Shown here piece after piece: positions 44,771 through 59,087 of a stretch of 64,000 bases of DNA. Position numbers and translations under genes: made by a program. This DNA is from Anticarsia gemmatalis (taxonomy: Eukaryota > Arthropoda > Insecta > Lepidoptera > Erebidae). The notes beneath the pieces were generated by a model that was not told the origin of the DNA, did not search any database, and saw only the letters and a program-made list of their open reading frames with translations. The DNA lies in assembly GCF_050436995.1 (NCBI RefSeq), contig NC_134756.1, forward strand, positions 8,928,001 to 8,992,000, read 5' to 3'. Positions within the stretch are counted from its first letter, which is position 1. Every line of letters begins with the position of its first letter.

Positions 44771-47700
44771 TAAAAGACTGTATTAAAAATAAATTGTTAT
44801 GTAAAATATATAACCTATGTATTTTTATCATGTTAATTAAAGTTATTATGTTTGCAAAGGATTACCAAATTGCAATTCCTGTTCAAAAAACTTGTAGCAA
44901 TTAAATACTTTTTGAAACTTAACAAAGCATAACACTAAACATTTTTATTCCATTTAATATTAATTGGATTCTATTAATTATGTTAAAAAACCGATTAGTA
45001 CAATATATTCGCATGAAATATAATAAATTTAAAGTGTAAATATTCCAAGTAGATAATTTAAAAGATCATGATTAGGATAGCTGACATGTACAAAGGTCGA
45101 TAGGCCGCTGCCGCTATCGCTAGACAAGCGGGCTGCCCCAAAAGCATAACATAGAGCAGCTAGGAAATATTTACTCAAATGATGCTTGTGAGACTGATAT
45201 AGGAAGGTGTGCAGGGATATTTAGGTACCTATGTATGTGGAAACTTTAGTAAGCGACTGCCAATCAAAGGAAAATAAATCAGAAAACCTTTTTGGCTTTC
45301 TATTAACCGAGTTTCACATTGATTTAATATTATTAAAGACATGTTTATTTCAGTTACTTGTACAGCTTTTCTTTTACTTATATATTTAGCTCGGCGATTT
45401 ATGAAGTAAGGATTCAGCAGAAATTATCCCACTGAGGGTAAATAGCAACTACAGAACTTGATATTTCATTATTTTTTTATGCTCCACTGCTCACGAACCC
45501 CTATGTCTTCCTTAATCATACATCAAAATGTAAGGTTATAAATACATTTGCAAAATAAATAGTCGCTATTTAAGTGTGCCGGATCAGTAAAATAAAGCAA
45601 ATAACTATGTAAATAATTAGACAAGTTGTAGATATGTAATTCTTCCTGCTATGTTTTTGTTGAGTTTTTTGCTAAGCGATGCCATTATCGGATTATTTTA
45701 ATATGACAAATGTCGTCTTTGTCTTTTAATTTGGTAATTGGTATATTTATTTCGTTCAAACAAAGCTAGATTTAAAATACGTACAGCAAGTCGTGTTATA
45801 ACAATCCTGAAATAATTAAGTATTAGTTTTTTCTTCGGGCGTGTACATCACGTAGACACTTCAAGTATGTTGATCTAAATAAATAACAAGTTGCCTTCAT
45901 GTTGTCTCATATGAAAAATGCCTTTGTATCTCCTACTGCATCCTGCTGAAACTATTACATCTTTCTCTTCTACTTTCACTTACAAAGTACTTACCTTTTT
46001 ATTTAAAATAATAGCGCAACATAAGGAAGGAGATCGAGAATCTTTGCAATCAGCTTAAATATTGTCTGACATAAATCAATCAATTTGTTATCTTTATTTA
46101 TGCAAAACTGTATAGTAGCTAGTTAGTATTTAGGAATAAATGAGAAACGTTGTGTAAGACTCTATTATGACTTGGCTACTGACAAAATGTAACTAAGTCG
46201 TCTGACTTCGGAGCTTGAACATACTAAAAGAAAATATTTAGAAATTTAATGTAGACAAGAGCAGGTTTTTTCGCCGTCGTTTTTATTGATAAGCTTATAC
46301 CTAACTTAAAACAGCGGTAGAGCAAAAAATCTGCTGTAGTGTTTGTACCATCGGTTACACTCCATTGACCGTGTGTCTAATCCTTTCCTGTTAAATTTAC
46401 AGCGAATCCTTATCTTTTCTCATCATACCAAGTATTTAGTATACAAAAAGTTGGAAATACCGTAAAATCTGAAGGTGTCTTTCCGTTCATCCATAAAGTC
46501 ACTGGAAAGCTGATAACAGATTGTTATTATTTTTTGTTTCACATTTGTCTATATAAACGGTCAGTCTATAGTTTTCCGTGATTGAGAAACTAACACCACC
46601 CAAACGTTTGCAATTAGATTTTTTTTAAAGTTTTGATATTGTAGATTATTATATCGGTCACTTCACATACTACGAAAGGTCCAAAGTCCACGAACGATGG
46701 ATTGGAGTTAAACTTGGCTTCATAAAAAAAACCATTAGGTGGTTTTGTAAAAAGTTGTGGGCTCATAAGTTGATGATTTGACATTGATAATAATATGATT
46801 CTGTCAGTCGAATAGGTACAAATTTGAGTTATTATGAAGAAAGCATGTAAATTATCTTATCTCTGGGTACGGCTTTTTTATCAGAATTACAATTTCTGTA
46901 ATGGCATTAATGTTTTTAATTTATTCGAGTTTCTTCACGCACGTAAACTAGGTATAATGATATGTTACTATTTAAATATTTTATTAAGCTAGTAGGTATT
47001 TCAGTCAGCAAATTTTTGGTTCATCACGTATTGGGTCATTCCGGCGATCCTGTTCCAATGAGTCCACCGGACTTCCGCATTCCGGGATGAAAAATATGCT
47101 AACACGAAGTTCACATTGAAAAGCCAGTTACTTTCGCTACTAGTTTATAAATATAGATATATTTATTAGTAAACATTAACAGTGTATTTATTCTCAATGC
47201 CAATTAACATGAAGCATAGAATAATCGTTATAAATGATTCATCAAACAGACCTTCGATTTGAAACATTATAACTTGACAGTTAATCAAATACGTTATATT
47301 TGATTGATATTATCATGAACTAAGTATACAGTAGGAAGGAAATACATCATTTTATTAGAATTAAATCATTTAGTTAGAGGATATGTCTGAGACGAAGCTG
47401 ATATTATGCCTTTAAGCTACAATTCGAGACTTTATTTTAGACTTGCAAATTCGTACTAGATCTATTAGAATTTATTTGGACTTTGTAATTTTGATCTTAG
47501 TGTTCGTATACCAATATTACTAACAAAAGTGTTTTATAAGTAATTAAAATCAGTAAACTTAAATTAAATAAGTAAACTAACTAGTTTAACTTTGTGGTTA
47601 AAATTAAACTTGAAATTACTTGTTTTAATATTTACCACTTCGTTATTTAAGTTTCCGTTAGAATATTCTTATTTCTTAGGCGTTTGGTTGGCAATTCTTA

Positions 47701-48933
47701 CAAGGAGACAAGAAACGCGCCCTTGTTCACAATAGTCACAATGCTGGCCGGATAATATTGTTAACATACAGCAATATTATTTTAATTTACAAAAACCTAA
47801 TTATATCACTCTATAAGCTAATGATATAGTAACCATAGCAGGTAAAATATCTGTTGTTAAGAGGTACACAAAAAAAAGCGTGCTTAAAATAAAAACCGTA
47901 CAGATTGATTGATTAAATCAGATGATTCAATACTAATCTGACATGACCGAATTACGTAAGAGGTTTTTACAAGCCCATAGCAACGGATTTTTTACATTCT
48001 GCATCCGTGATCATATCCGTTGCGACTAAAACTATGTTGTGTGTTGAATTTTTAAGTAGGACATACCGTTTAGAAAAAATAGGTCATTCAGAACTTAAAA
48101 TGTTTTAGGAATTTGTTCATTCATCCTGGATTTACTTTTGATCATTGATGGTTCAGTTACTTATATTCTTTCCTTTATTTAATGTATTACTTTTGCAGTT
48201 AATATTGTGTTTTAGACTTTTGAAAAAATATACAAGCAACGGACTCAAAGTACTTCAAGACCTGAAAGTTATTTTTGGGCAGAAAATATTTTAAAATGAG
48301 AATCGAACCTACTATCATCGAAATGAGACTGATTGACTGCTAGCGGAACCGTGCGGTTCCGTTTTCGTAAAAATAAAAGTTGACTTTCTTCCCTCGTTTT
48401 TATCCTCTAACTTATTTTGGAGTTAAGCTGTGCTTATGTACTTAAGCATAAGTAGGATTTCCTTTTGGTTACCTTTAAAGTGAATATTGTAGTAACCGTT
48501 CTAAGAATTACAGTCATAAAGTTATGTTATATATGTATGTATATTAAGTATACACATGTTAATAAATAGTTGAAATTATTATTATTAACTACATGTCAGC
48601 AATTATAGCTTAACTATGATCAATTATCGTTCCGATGACAGATTCATTTATAACGTACTAACTATTCATTAAATGAAGTTAAGTTAGAATATTATATTGT
48701 TTATTTATTATAAACGTAAGAGTCTCTTAAGAGTGTGTAAGATCGGCTTTTGCAAACATCGCAGGGGTCGTTTAGCAAGCTGATCTATTGCTTTCAATAT
48801 CGGGAATGTGACAGACACTTTTCAGGTAGTCAAAAATTAGTATGATGATCATGAAACCGATTTCTGGGGAACCTAATCCTAACATTAGGATAGACTTAGA
48901 CTTTTGAGCATAGATGGATAACAACGGGATATA

Positions 48934-49232
48934 CAGGGTGCAGCGTAAATAATGGATAATCCTTTACCAGCAGATGGATGACCACCCGACTGCTCTAAAT
49001 TTAAATTTATGTCTGGCATAAGTATCATAGTTTTTGAAATATCGGCCATTTTGTGTGTTTTTTAAGAAAGCTATTTACGCTCCTAGTTTTTGATGCTGTG
49101 ATAACAAATTAAGGCTTTTTTTAAATCCGTTTTTTGCAAATAAATCCTGAATAGATGTGCTATTGAATTTCTCCGGGATCAGCCGGACCCATCCGCTGGT
49201 AAAGGATTATCCATTATTTACGCCACACCCTG
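48934..49232. mobile_element. MITE with TA target duplication (Tc1/mariner-like)
   Basis: Ends are CAGGGTG and CACCCTG, flanked on both sides by TA. The inverted arms run about 45 bases with few differences (shared GCGTAAATAATGGATAATCC). The 299-bp element has no transposase ORF, so it is non-autonomous. TA duplication fits Tc1/mariner-type mobilisation. Confidence 0.75.
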
Positions 49233-49299
49233 TATGTACATCCGATAAAATGTAACGGAACAGCTAGTTTTGAACTAATTGTACCTAAGTTTGACTAAG

Positions 49300-49440
49300 A
49301 ACTATGCATACATACAAACATAAACTCATGCCTCCTTCCCATAGGAGCAGGCAGGAAACGCCACTTGATACGATCCATACAAACTTCCCTTGCTTCGTTA
49401 ACATCCATATATCTTGTCGTACAAGACCATATTAATACCA
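49300..49440. repeat. dispersed repeat, same family as 37134
   Basis: CATACATACAAACATAAACTC, CATAGGAGCAGGCAGGAAACG and CGTTAACATCCATATATCTTG keep the order seen at 37134-37265. Confidence 0.45.
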
Positions 49441-49451
49441 ACTATAATACT

Positions 49452-49594
49452 CTAACCCTCTTATTCATAAAAATATATGAAGTTATGAAAGGCTTATAAA
49501 GTGTTTTGTTTCTTTCACGCCTTAGCGAAAAACGTATTAAAGTCGTTTTTTTAACTAAAATAGGTTTATAGTGTGTTTATGAATAAGAGGTTAA
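49452..49594. mobile_element. short foldback MITE
   Basis: Left TAACCCTCTTATTCATAAA pairs with right TTTATGAATAAGAGGTTAA with one mismatch near the end. The element is about 143 bp. Confidence 0.6.
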
Positions 49595-52450
49595 GAATAT
49601 AAATACACTAAAGTGTGAGGTAACCTTAGGTTGCTAGTTCGTTGTTCAGTTCCAGTATTACAAGGTATCCTAAACATATTACGTAGATTATGTACGTAGT
49701 TGTTACGTAAATACTGTGTCAATTACGTAGGCAAGTACAGGTTTATATCAGACTTGAAACAGTGCAACACTAAAAATAGCTTTAAAAAAAATTGTTAACA
49801 TGAATGAACTTTACGAGTAAAGACTGATTGATACTAGTTTGTGTAACCTACTAAATACTGTTTATAATTAAATTAGAGCATAAAAAATAAATCTATGACG
49901 TAGATTGTTTGTAAAAATAGTATCGTAATAATCGCTTGATTGTACGAGATGGAAATAAGAACGAGAGTTGTATGTACAGGTAAGTTCTTATAAAATAAAT
50001 AAATAGCATTGCTAGCGGCCTTTTTCTTACTAAAAAGGATGATTTTTTCTATGGGATATAATATCCTGCGATTTTTCAGCCACTTTGACGAGAAGCGATT
50101 ACGAACAAACACAATTTCTCTTAAATAAAATTAGTACATATTATTTATTTATAATTTGTAAATTAATGAACATAGGAACTAGCAGAGAAAAATCATAAAG
50201 CAGAAAATATAAAACACAAACCACAACCAAAATAAGTGCAGTAAAAAATACAAACCGTATTGCGGTATTTCTTATCTATATAGACCACGGACAACTTTTC
50301 AAAAATTCTGTCTTGTTATTATAGACTAAAAGTCAGCTTAACATTCAAGGAAGTATACATTGCTGAATTAGTTATTTGCTAGACAAAGCAGGTTAAGATT
50401 TTTTCACAAATAAAATTCTGTTTGCATATAGGTAAATAAGTATATAGTTTACTCGATCATAAATATACAATAGCCAGTTATCCGCGATGAAACAGAACGT
50501 GACACGATATCATTTACAATGTATCGTAAATTATTATATTTAATAGTATGGCGTTTAGTCAATATCTACGTCGTGTGAAAATGTCTGTTTACTGGGATTA
50601 ACTATAACTAGATAAATCGTTTAATACCATTTAACTTGCAGCCGGCATATCCTGGACCGTGGTCTGATACCTTATTTATCATAATCGATTCATGTTCTTG
50701 TCGCTTTATATAAAACACACGAATACATTTACATAAACAAGTAAACAGTTTCCGTAACATATCCAATTACACAATTCTGAAATTAATACATCACGGTTAC
50801 ACTTATTTATTTTATCGTGTGAATAATTTTATCACACGCTAAACCATTTTGCATTCGAATAGCATAATTTATTATAATTTTCCAAAACCAAAAATATATC
50901 CCAATGTAATTATTATTCACAATTAAAACAGGAAATGTAACAAGTAAAGTATAATCATAACATATTAAAACTTTACACCTACAGCGATGATAAAATTGCA
51001 TTCAACCAATAAATGGGTCGCCATATTGGTAATTAATTATTGTAAAGATAAAATCAAATGCATTGAACTAATTCTATCGCTGATCTTTGATAGGTAATCG
51101 TCGTTATTCCAAATGAGTAGCGGCAAGGTCGTTTCCTGAGAAAGTCTTGTAGATCTAGATATACTAGACATTTCAATGTCAGTCTAGGCACGATGGAGGC
51201 ACTTGATCATTCTGAGCACGGCTCTCGTCTGTCCCAATTTTCCCAAGGCTTGAGATAAAACTAATTTCAATTCGCAGTGTCACCTTGTTAAGTTGTGATG
51301 CAAACTCTAAAATCTTAATTCCGATTATGAAGGAAACATGACTGTAGCTCCACTGCCAGAACTAATTTTCAATCTAAAAGCTTTGTTTCATTAACAATTT
51401 ATATTTGCAAGAGAATATTGTTATAAAAATAAAAGTCTTCATTTATGAGATGTTTCGTAAGAGTTTAATAGGAATTAATTTATGCACCTAGGCTGTCTGT
51501 CAAATTAATATGATTGTATTGATCCGAAGACAAAATTAATTTTATGCCTCCAGGCCTAAAAACATTTTTTTTCTTCGCACTATTAGCCTTCAGGTTTCAG
51601 ATTACACTTTTATAAGGTGATTTGTTTTTGTGTTCTTTCACTTAGTCGCCTACCTGGTTCTACATAACTCAAATGTGTCGTTTTATACAATACACCTTTT
51701 AAATCAAACCATGAATGCTTCCGGTGAGGTCTTTTTAATTCTATAAAAATCCAATTAAGACCATTGTCCTATGCACTAAGTTAAAATGTCATTAACCGGG
51801 CATAAACAACGGTCTACTACTAAGAAATTCCCACTAGAAATACCCAACAACTTTTATATGACCGCGACCTCGAAATGGGCAATGGCAATTGTCGTACAGC
51901 CTAGTCTGTTGACTGTTTGACATATTTGAATGTGTCACAAAAGTCTATGAAGCAGGTATGCGTGTCTATGCCCACTTCCTTGTTAATTATATCACATCAA
52001 GTGTACGTAATTCATTGTTGTGATTTAATTAGTCTATTTGTCGTGAACAATGAACTAACGTAAACTGTTTAACACTTTGTTGTAAATGCAAAACTAGTCA
52101 TCCATTTTTAAATAAAATAATTATTAACGATCAGAATTTAGATTAAGACTGACATTAATTATTGTTTTTTTATACATATATATTTTATTTTTCATAAATT
52201 AATATTATTGGAATTGATTTTGAATTAATTTTATTTATTTTTTTCTAAGGAAGCTGGATCACACTTGTCAAGAAGTAATCAAGTTTAAATCAAGTTATTC
52301 TCACCAGACATTCCAGTGTGGGCTAATATTTTTTTCGAATAAGAAGGTCGAATATAAATTATAAAACTAAAATATTTATTATTACATTCAGGCAGATACT
52401 ATAATGCACTTTAAGTTGCGTCCACACTAGTTAAAAATAATTGTAGTATG

Positions 52451-52502
52451 AACGAAAAATGGGAACTGATGAACATCGTTCATCATTTCTCATTTTTTGT
52501 TG
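52451..52502. repeat. imperfect 24-base hairpin with 3-base loop
   Basis: AACGAAAAATGGGAACTGAT..GAAC pairs with GTTCATCATTTCTCATTTTT..GTT with about four mismatches around ATC. Confidence 0.5.
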
Positions 52503-53347
52503 ATTAGATATAGATATAGATAAACTCAGCCCACTTTTGTGCAATTTTAATTGATGAGTTCAATGGAGTATTTTTTATTAAGAAAATGATAACACTTATA
52601 TTTTACGCAATTTTGATCGCACATTTTCTGTACATTATTACTTATCTTATGCATAAACATCAACAGTTTTCCTCGAAAATTACTTTATTCATAAAAATAT
52701 CTGTCATTCTTCAGAAAAAAAGTAATAAAAAAAAAGTAAGTCACTTTTACGTGACCCTATATTTTGTTTTCTAGTTGTCAATTTTAGCAGTTTGCAGTAA
52801 AGAGTATGTCTAATATCTCTTACGTCTTATAAGTACGTAATATTACTTCTTACGTATATCTTATCTTAAACTAAGGACTACCTTCGATTATAGCATCAAA
52901 AAAGTTGTTAATGTGCACTTAGCTTAAAGCTTACACGTGTTAAAACAGTGATTGTTCAAATATAACTTATTTGAATGGCTGTCAGAGGTGTATATTTATT
53001 TATAAGTTCAATAATTGCCTACCGTATTTATCCGATTGCGCCTACACTCACATAATTTTAGACCTAACTTACTGCAATTATATTAAAATTAAATACTAGA
53101 CGGTACATTTTAATTATTATTTACAATTTTGTTGGTTAATATAATTTGAACCGGGTATATAATTATTATTAAAAGCCTATTGTTAAGAACACATTAACGA
53201 TTACGTTTTGACAAAAGCCTAAAATCTAAATTTAATTTTGGTCGCGATTTTTTTTGCATAATACTAACATAAATTAACACTTAATCAAGATGTTTGTCTA
53301 CTTCTTCCTTCCATCCTTATTATTTTAATTAGTCTGGTTTCGTACGG

Positions 53348-53475
53348 TTCGTTTCCCACTGCTGGACAAAAGCATTCATCTTCGATTTCCAGACCTCTCG
53401 TTCATTTGTTGCGTATGGCCAAGGAAAGCTTCCATATCATCCCATCATCTCCACTTGGGCCTTCCCCATCGACAT
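53348..53475. repeat. dispersed repeat, cccactgctgg type
   Basis: TTTCCCACTGCTGGACAAAAG, CATTTGTTGCGTATGGCCAAG and CATCATCTCCACTTGGGCC form the usual order of this family. Confidence 0.5.
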
Positions 53476-54090
53476 CGACCATTTTGATTATACTAAATAT
53501 TATTTTACTACCACTAAAGCAATTGCTTTTCAACAATGAGTAATTTAGCTACAAAACAGGTTCCTGCTAACATGTAATACCTAGCAACAAATTAGACAAG
53601 CACTAAATAAAACTAAATGCATTGTAGTCTAGCGCAACTCACGCATAAAATTACATCACATATTCTTTTTCAATCGTAATAATGAAATGCTGTCAAATAA
53701 GAATGCAATCGCTTTGACACCTTAGAAAACATAATTATTACTACAATACCTATATTACTATTCAATATTAAATGTGCGTTGATATATTATATAACTGTTA
53801 GATAAAGCTTTGGATATTGAACCTTATTAACTAAGTTATAAGGAATTATACACTAAGCTGCTTTATTTACTAACAGTCTGTAATATAGACTAACAACTTA
53901 AAAGACAGCCTAGGCATGCACGTTTTATCTAGATAAGAATGACTAAGTCTGTGTATTTCTAAAATAAAGTAGCTGTATCAAACAGGCCACTGTCAGGTGC
54001 ATAAGCCTGCGAAACACTGATGTTCCTAATATTCTGAATATTGTACACCTCCGCTAGTCGCGAACATAGCACCCTAGGCTCTTTGCCTAG

Positions 54091-54274
54091 TAGCCCGATT
54101 CTCTACTACGGTCGACTACCGACAACCGACCTGTCATCGAGAAATTTTGTATGAAAATCGGATCAGCGCCTCTGACGGGCGTCGTAGGAAATATTTTGGC
54201 AGTACATTGTAAATGTCAAAATTTCGATAGATAGCCAGTTGTCGGTAGTCGATAGTGGTAGAGAATTGAGGTAA
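54091..54274 (+). mobile_element. foldback MITE, full length, first of a tandem pair
   Basis: Arms of about 30 bases pair almost perfectly: ATTCTCTACTACGGTCGACT on the left against the complement of AGTCGATAGTGGTAGAGAAT on the right. The core is CAGCGCCTCTGACGGGCG at 54164. Confidence 0.75.
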
Positions 54275-54446
54275 CTTAGCTCTATTCTCTACTACTTTTA
54301 TCGACCTGTCATCGAGAAATTTTGTATGAAAATCTGATCAGCGCCTCTGACGGGTGTCGTAGGAAACATTTTGGCAGTACATTCTAAATGTCAAAATGTC
54401 GATAGCTAGCCGGTTGTCGGTAGTCGATAGTGGTAGAGAATCAGGT
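54275..54446 (+). mobile_element. foldback MITE, second of a tandem pair
   Basis: Direct repeat of the preceding copy with a deletion in the left arm (TTCTCTACTACTTTTATCGA). The core is at 54339 and the right arm is complete. Confidence 0.72.
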
Positions 54447-54841
54447 ACAGTACAGGTACAGTAGCTGGACTATAGTATCATTAAGAATGCACTATAATAC
54501 AAAGTGACGTATTCCGATAACTTTGATCGAGTAGTAGGTACTAGAGCTATGCAACGCACCTGACATTGCAAGGCTCATTTCAATGGCAAACTATAGTAAT
54601 TATTGTGCTTTATTGATATGGACAAGGTTTTACATACATACACTAATTTATATGCCTATAGTAATAAGTATTGATTTGCAATACAGTTAAAATAAAGTCA
54701 TAGTTATTGTTATGAATTGCATGGGAGATAAACAAGCATATCTTAATTTATCTTTTGTAGAACTTAAAATTGGGACATAATAATATTATCACTTGATGCA
54801 AGTTTCCAAATAGCTTGAACTCTTCAACTCTCTTTAAGGGG

Positions 54842-55035
54842 TAGTGTTTTATTATACGACTTCTAATCGGATACCGGGTTGGATCCTTGGGGCAGGTAAA
54901 GTACTATTGATCTTTTCCGATTAATATTGGAACACTTCCCTATAGTAGTGCGGAGTTTGATAACGCGCCTGATACATGGCAGCTGACTCCCTGTTAGATA
55001 CATGTAAAACGTGGGTGAATTTCATACACCTCTGC
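54842..55035 (+). mobile_element. SINE copy related to 18598-18790
   Basis: Carries a GGATACCGGGTTGGATCCTTGG head remnant and the body TATAGTAGTGCGGAGTTTG..GGCAGCTGACTCCCTGTTAG..GTGGGTGAATTTCATACACC, typical of lepidopteran SINEs. Confidence 0.5.
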
Positions 55036-56134
55036 TTACACTTTTTGATATAACCGGTGATGTTTTGTATCTATGTACTCTAGTTTAAGAATCACTACTA
55101 TTACACATATGTATATTACTACTATTATACATACACTATTTTATCAAAGAATTTTGTTAAACTAACAACAGAATTATAAGAATAATCTACGTTCCTAATA
55201 TGACAATTAAAAACGCAACAATGTAAAACAATAAAACGGCAATATTATTATAAAATGTTATAAATATTCATATCAAAATTATAGTCGCATTCGTATATAA
55301 CAATTAATATAATTACATAACAACTAAAACGTATTTGTATGACACTTCCGCGATTCACAAATAAACTTTATTTATACAATTGTACATGTCGTAAAATCTT
55401 GATTATATTCAATTAGATCAGGAAGTACTTTTGTTTTGTAAACACTTCTCTTAAAATAAATTTTACGGGCTCTTATTATTTTAGAGACGGACGTACCTAT
55501 GTCTGTATAATAATATGTAGATTGTATGACAATAACAATGCACTATGTAACGAAAAAAATGGTATAGAAATAAGACGTGTGCCGGAAAATTTTATTTAAA
55601 AGCCTGTTTCATCTCTGATCTTAAACTATGTATCTCTATTTTAAATTTTATACATGCACCCATAATTATCACGCCTGTTATACCCGAAGCTGTAGGCAAA
55701 GTCGTAAAAAAAATACTAACAATTCCCCATTAACAACTTAAAATTTCATCAAATTCATTTCAGGGGTTTAGCTATGAAAGTGGAATAGACAGATAGATTT
55801 AAGACAGTATGGATTGAGACTGAAACTGAAGGACGATGACATTCCCAATAGACTACAAAGCACGGAAACAGCCGAAACAATTCCTATTAAACGGTGGAAT
55901 GTTCGCTATATGGTACAACGGGAAATCCTGGTAGGACTTGCCCATTCATCAAGCAGCGGTTTACCCTCGTCAATTCTGAATATCATTTGCTTGCAACTGG
56001 TTTAATTGGCTCTATTAATTTTGTATCTTTGTCACAACAAATGACACACAAAAATATTTGTATTCGAGCTTTTGTTTGATATTCTTAAAGTAATGTCTCT
56101 ACATGTCTAATGTTGACAATGGATATATCATACT

Positions 56135-56399
56135 CTAGCTGACCCGCGCAACTTCGCTTGCGTCACATAAGAGAGAATGAGTCATATTTTCCCCGTTTTT
56201 GTAACATTTTTTACTGGAACTCTGATCCTATTGGTCGTAGCGTGATGATATATAACCTATAGCCTTTCTCGATAAATGTGCTATCTAACACTGAAAGAAT
56301 TTTTCGAATCGGACCAGTAGTTCCTGAGATTAGCGCGTTCAAACAAACAAACAAACAATCAAACAAACAAACTCTTCAACTTTATAATATTAGTATAGA
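56135..56399 (-). mobile_element. non-autonomous Helitron, full length
   Basis: Reverse-oriented copy. It carries an expanded (caaa)n stretch near 56340-56372 relative to the other copies. Confidence 0.75.
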
Positions 56400-56782
56400 A
56401 GTATAGATTTGAAAGTGAAAATTAGAATCAAAAGTTCTAACAAAGACACAATGAACGGCCTCGCACTCAAAACGGAAATACATCGTACATTGTTGGATCA
56501 AGCTGATCATTAAACGTTTCAAATTGACATATTTATTGCCTACGATAATTTAACAAACTTCTATGCAAATCATTGATTTAATATTTCGTCTCGATGTCAA
56601 GTCGGAATGTCTCAACTTGTTTGAGCATGAATAATGTCGTTTTTGCGATTATTTTTGTTTCTAATTAAAAGAAATGACCTTAAGGAATACTTGTACTTTT
56701 GATTGAAATCTTATCTCCACTGCCATTTATATGCAGCAATATTTAACAGTCTGTACTACCGAATGACATGTTATTTTTCTTT

Positions 56783-56970
56783 TAACGACAACTCCCGCAC
56801 TTAGAATTTTTCGGTCGGGGACTCTTACAAGCATACAAAAAACGGACCCAAATTACAACCAGACCCGAAACAATTATTTGTGGATCGCACAAATAATTTT
56901 CCCGTGTGGTAATCGGACCCACGACCTCCCGACGCAATGGTAGCGACGGCGTGGCGACCGAAACCACTGC
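56783..56970 (-). mobile_element. tRNA-derived SINE, near-complete
   Basis: Reverse-oriented copy of the 20263-20491 family, complete from the 3' body (AACTCCCGCAC) to the head (CGAAACCACTGC). Confidence 0.75.
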
Positions 56971-58364
56971 TTGAATTGTTTTAAACACACCGAGCTCTCG
57001 TTTGTCCACAGAGAGTTTCTGCTTCTTCTGCTCACTCTATGGCCGCTCAAGGGCGACATTAACCCATTACTCGTTGATTCACCAAGTTCATAGGTTTTCT
57101 TCCACGCACTATTATGACCTAACTCTACACTGAATTTGAAGGATTTGGTTGCATTCAAATGTTTCCTTGTAATGTCCACTGACATGTCAAAAACCCATTT
57201 CATTTATTCAAATCAACTACTTAATCAATGTGTTTATCCTATGACGAAGACTGTTCGCGGAATAACGCGAATGTTTACGACCTTAAAGTAACGATTGCGA
57301 TATATTCATGACGTGTTCATCAATTGAACTTGATTGAATGACATCAAGACATCAACACTTATGCGCATCAATGCACAGATGAATCATACTAAGATGATTA
57401 TAATTAACATGTCGAAACGCAAAAACATCGTGTGTAATGCAGAAAGTTCTGGATCAAATCCGACTGTCAGAAGCACTCTAAACTTTTCTCGTGAAAAGTA
57501 TACCGCTAAGGTACTATAACAATAAAGAAAATTAAATGTGATGTCTTAGCATTCCATTAGTTTTGGTATTCTGGACCTGTCAAAAACAGTTCTTAACGAG
57601 ATTTAAGCTTCTATCCTGCCCTCTACTAGCTTCCTAGACTTACTGTTTACTGGTTTTCCTCTAGCCCATCTTGTTCTAATAGAATACCTGTATCTCATAC
57701 CCCGCAACCGTAGTGGGTTAATCTTACACGGTACTTATGTAGTTAACGAAGACTATCACTTCTTCCACTCTTTAGTTTCCAAAGTAAGAGCCCGATTTAA
57801 AGCTATATAAAACAGCTGACGAACAACAAAATAAGTTTGCATACAGTTAAACTTGTGACTCAGGTTTATAAAACAATTTTAACACCAGACATAATAGTTA
57901 TCCTTGCAATCATAAATAGAAACATGGAGTAGGCCAGTCAAACTATTTGCCCCATGGCACTTTATAGCGACCTTAGGAAGGTTCGTTGAACTACCAGCAG
58001 TAATACATATTAACTAAAATAAATAGTAATTTATCTTTATAATTTGTAGCGTTTTGTCAGCAGTTCCTGTTTTAGTCCGGATATGACTATGACATATCAC
58101 CCACGGCTGTCTAGCTTCTCGACTTAATATAATCAATAAATTATGCAACTGTGTTAAGAAATTGCGTATTGTCACGAGGCATGGGCTTGGCATTGACTAC
58201 AAAACGATTTGTTATGGTGTTAATTTCGGAACATGATCAGTATCTCTGATAAACTGTCAATAATAGAATTAGTCTGACTTTAAACTACCATGGAACAACA
58301 TGGAAAAATAAAAATAGATTATTGCATGGCCAATTATAGCTATACTATTATATCACCAGCGGCC

Positions 58365-58510
58365 TGACCCTACTTCGTCCGGGTATAGTACAATTTTTTC
58401 CCGTTGATTCCATTCCTGCGTGAATGCACATACGAAAAAAAAACCCGTTTAGCCTAGTTGTTCAAAAACTTAGCGCGCAGGTACATACTTTTTGGCGATG
58501 AATTATTACT
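58365..58510. repeat. probable dispersed repeat
   Basis: GCGGCCTGACCCTACTTCGTCCGGG and CCGTTTAGCCTAGTTGTTCA resemble repeat ends of the 'agcgacccgc..cgcacgggta' type. Confidence 0.3.
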
Positions 58511-58969
58511 TATATAGATAATTCATTAGGTACCTACTTTTATAACCCGTAACTTATTATCGTCTAAGTCAATGTAGAGTATATAAACATAAATTGAAAA
58601 TGTCAGGTATCACATTCCCGAATAGAACCTAAGACCTCGTTCGTAATCACATACACGGACCACAGATACTTACAAATACATTTTGTAATTTTCAAAAGCA
58701 CAATAATCGGTTCAGGCCGAGTTTTCCTCGATAGATTGAAAGTCTTTTCAATTAAGTTCAGTCTGACGACGCAGTTTATTATCTACTGTAGCGTAACCAA
58801 AGTGCTTTCATCACTCTACCCTGCATTCAATATAGAGCGACTGCACGTGCTTTATCCCGTAAAAAATCGATATACCCGCAAAGGGCTCGTGGTTCAGTAC
58901 ATTTAAAACTAGGGCTGTGATGTTTTCAAACTATTAAAATCTTAATTATTGGTAATTACGTATTTTTGC

Positions 58970-59087
58970 CTGCCTCCACGGCGCTTCCATGGAGTCAGGA
59001 GGTCGAGGGTTCGATTCCCACACGGAACAATTATTTGTGCGATCCACATATTATTCTTAGTGCGGAAATTCTCTTCTAAGAAAAAAA
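58970..59087 (+). mobile_element. tRNA-derived SINE, internally deleted
   Basis: The head has a B box GGGTTCGATTCCCACACGG. The body jumps from GCGATCCACA directly to TTCTTAGTGCGG, a deletion of the middle portion seen at 20263-20491. Confidence 0.65.

Noticed and set aside
51193..51258. Short frame starting ATGGAGGCACTTGATC
   Set aside because: Only 21 codons, no donor in frame and no resemblance to a known protein.
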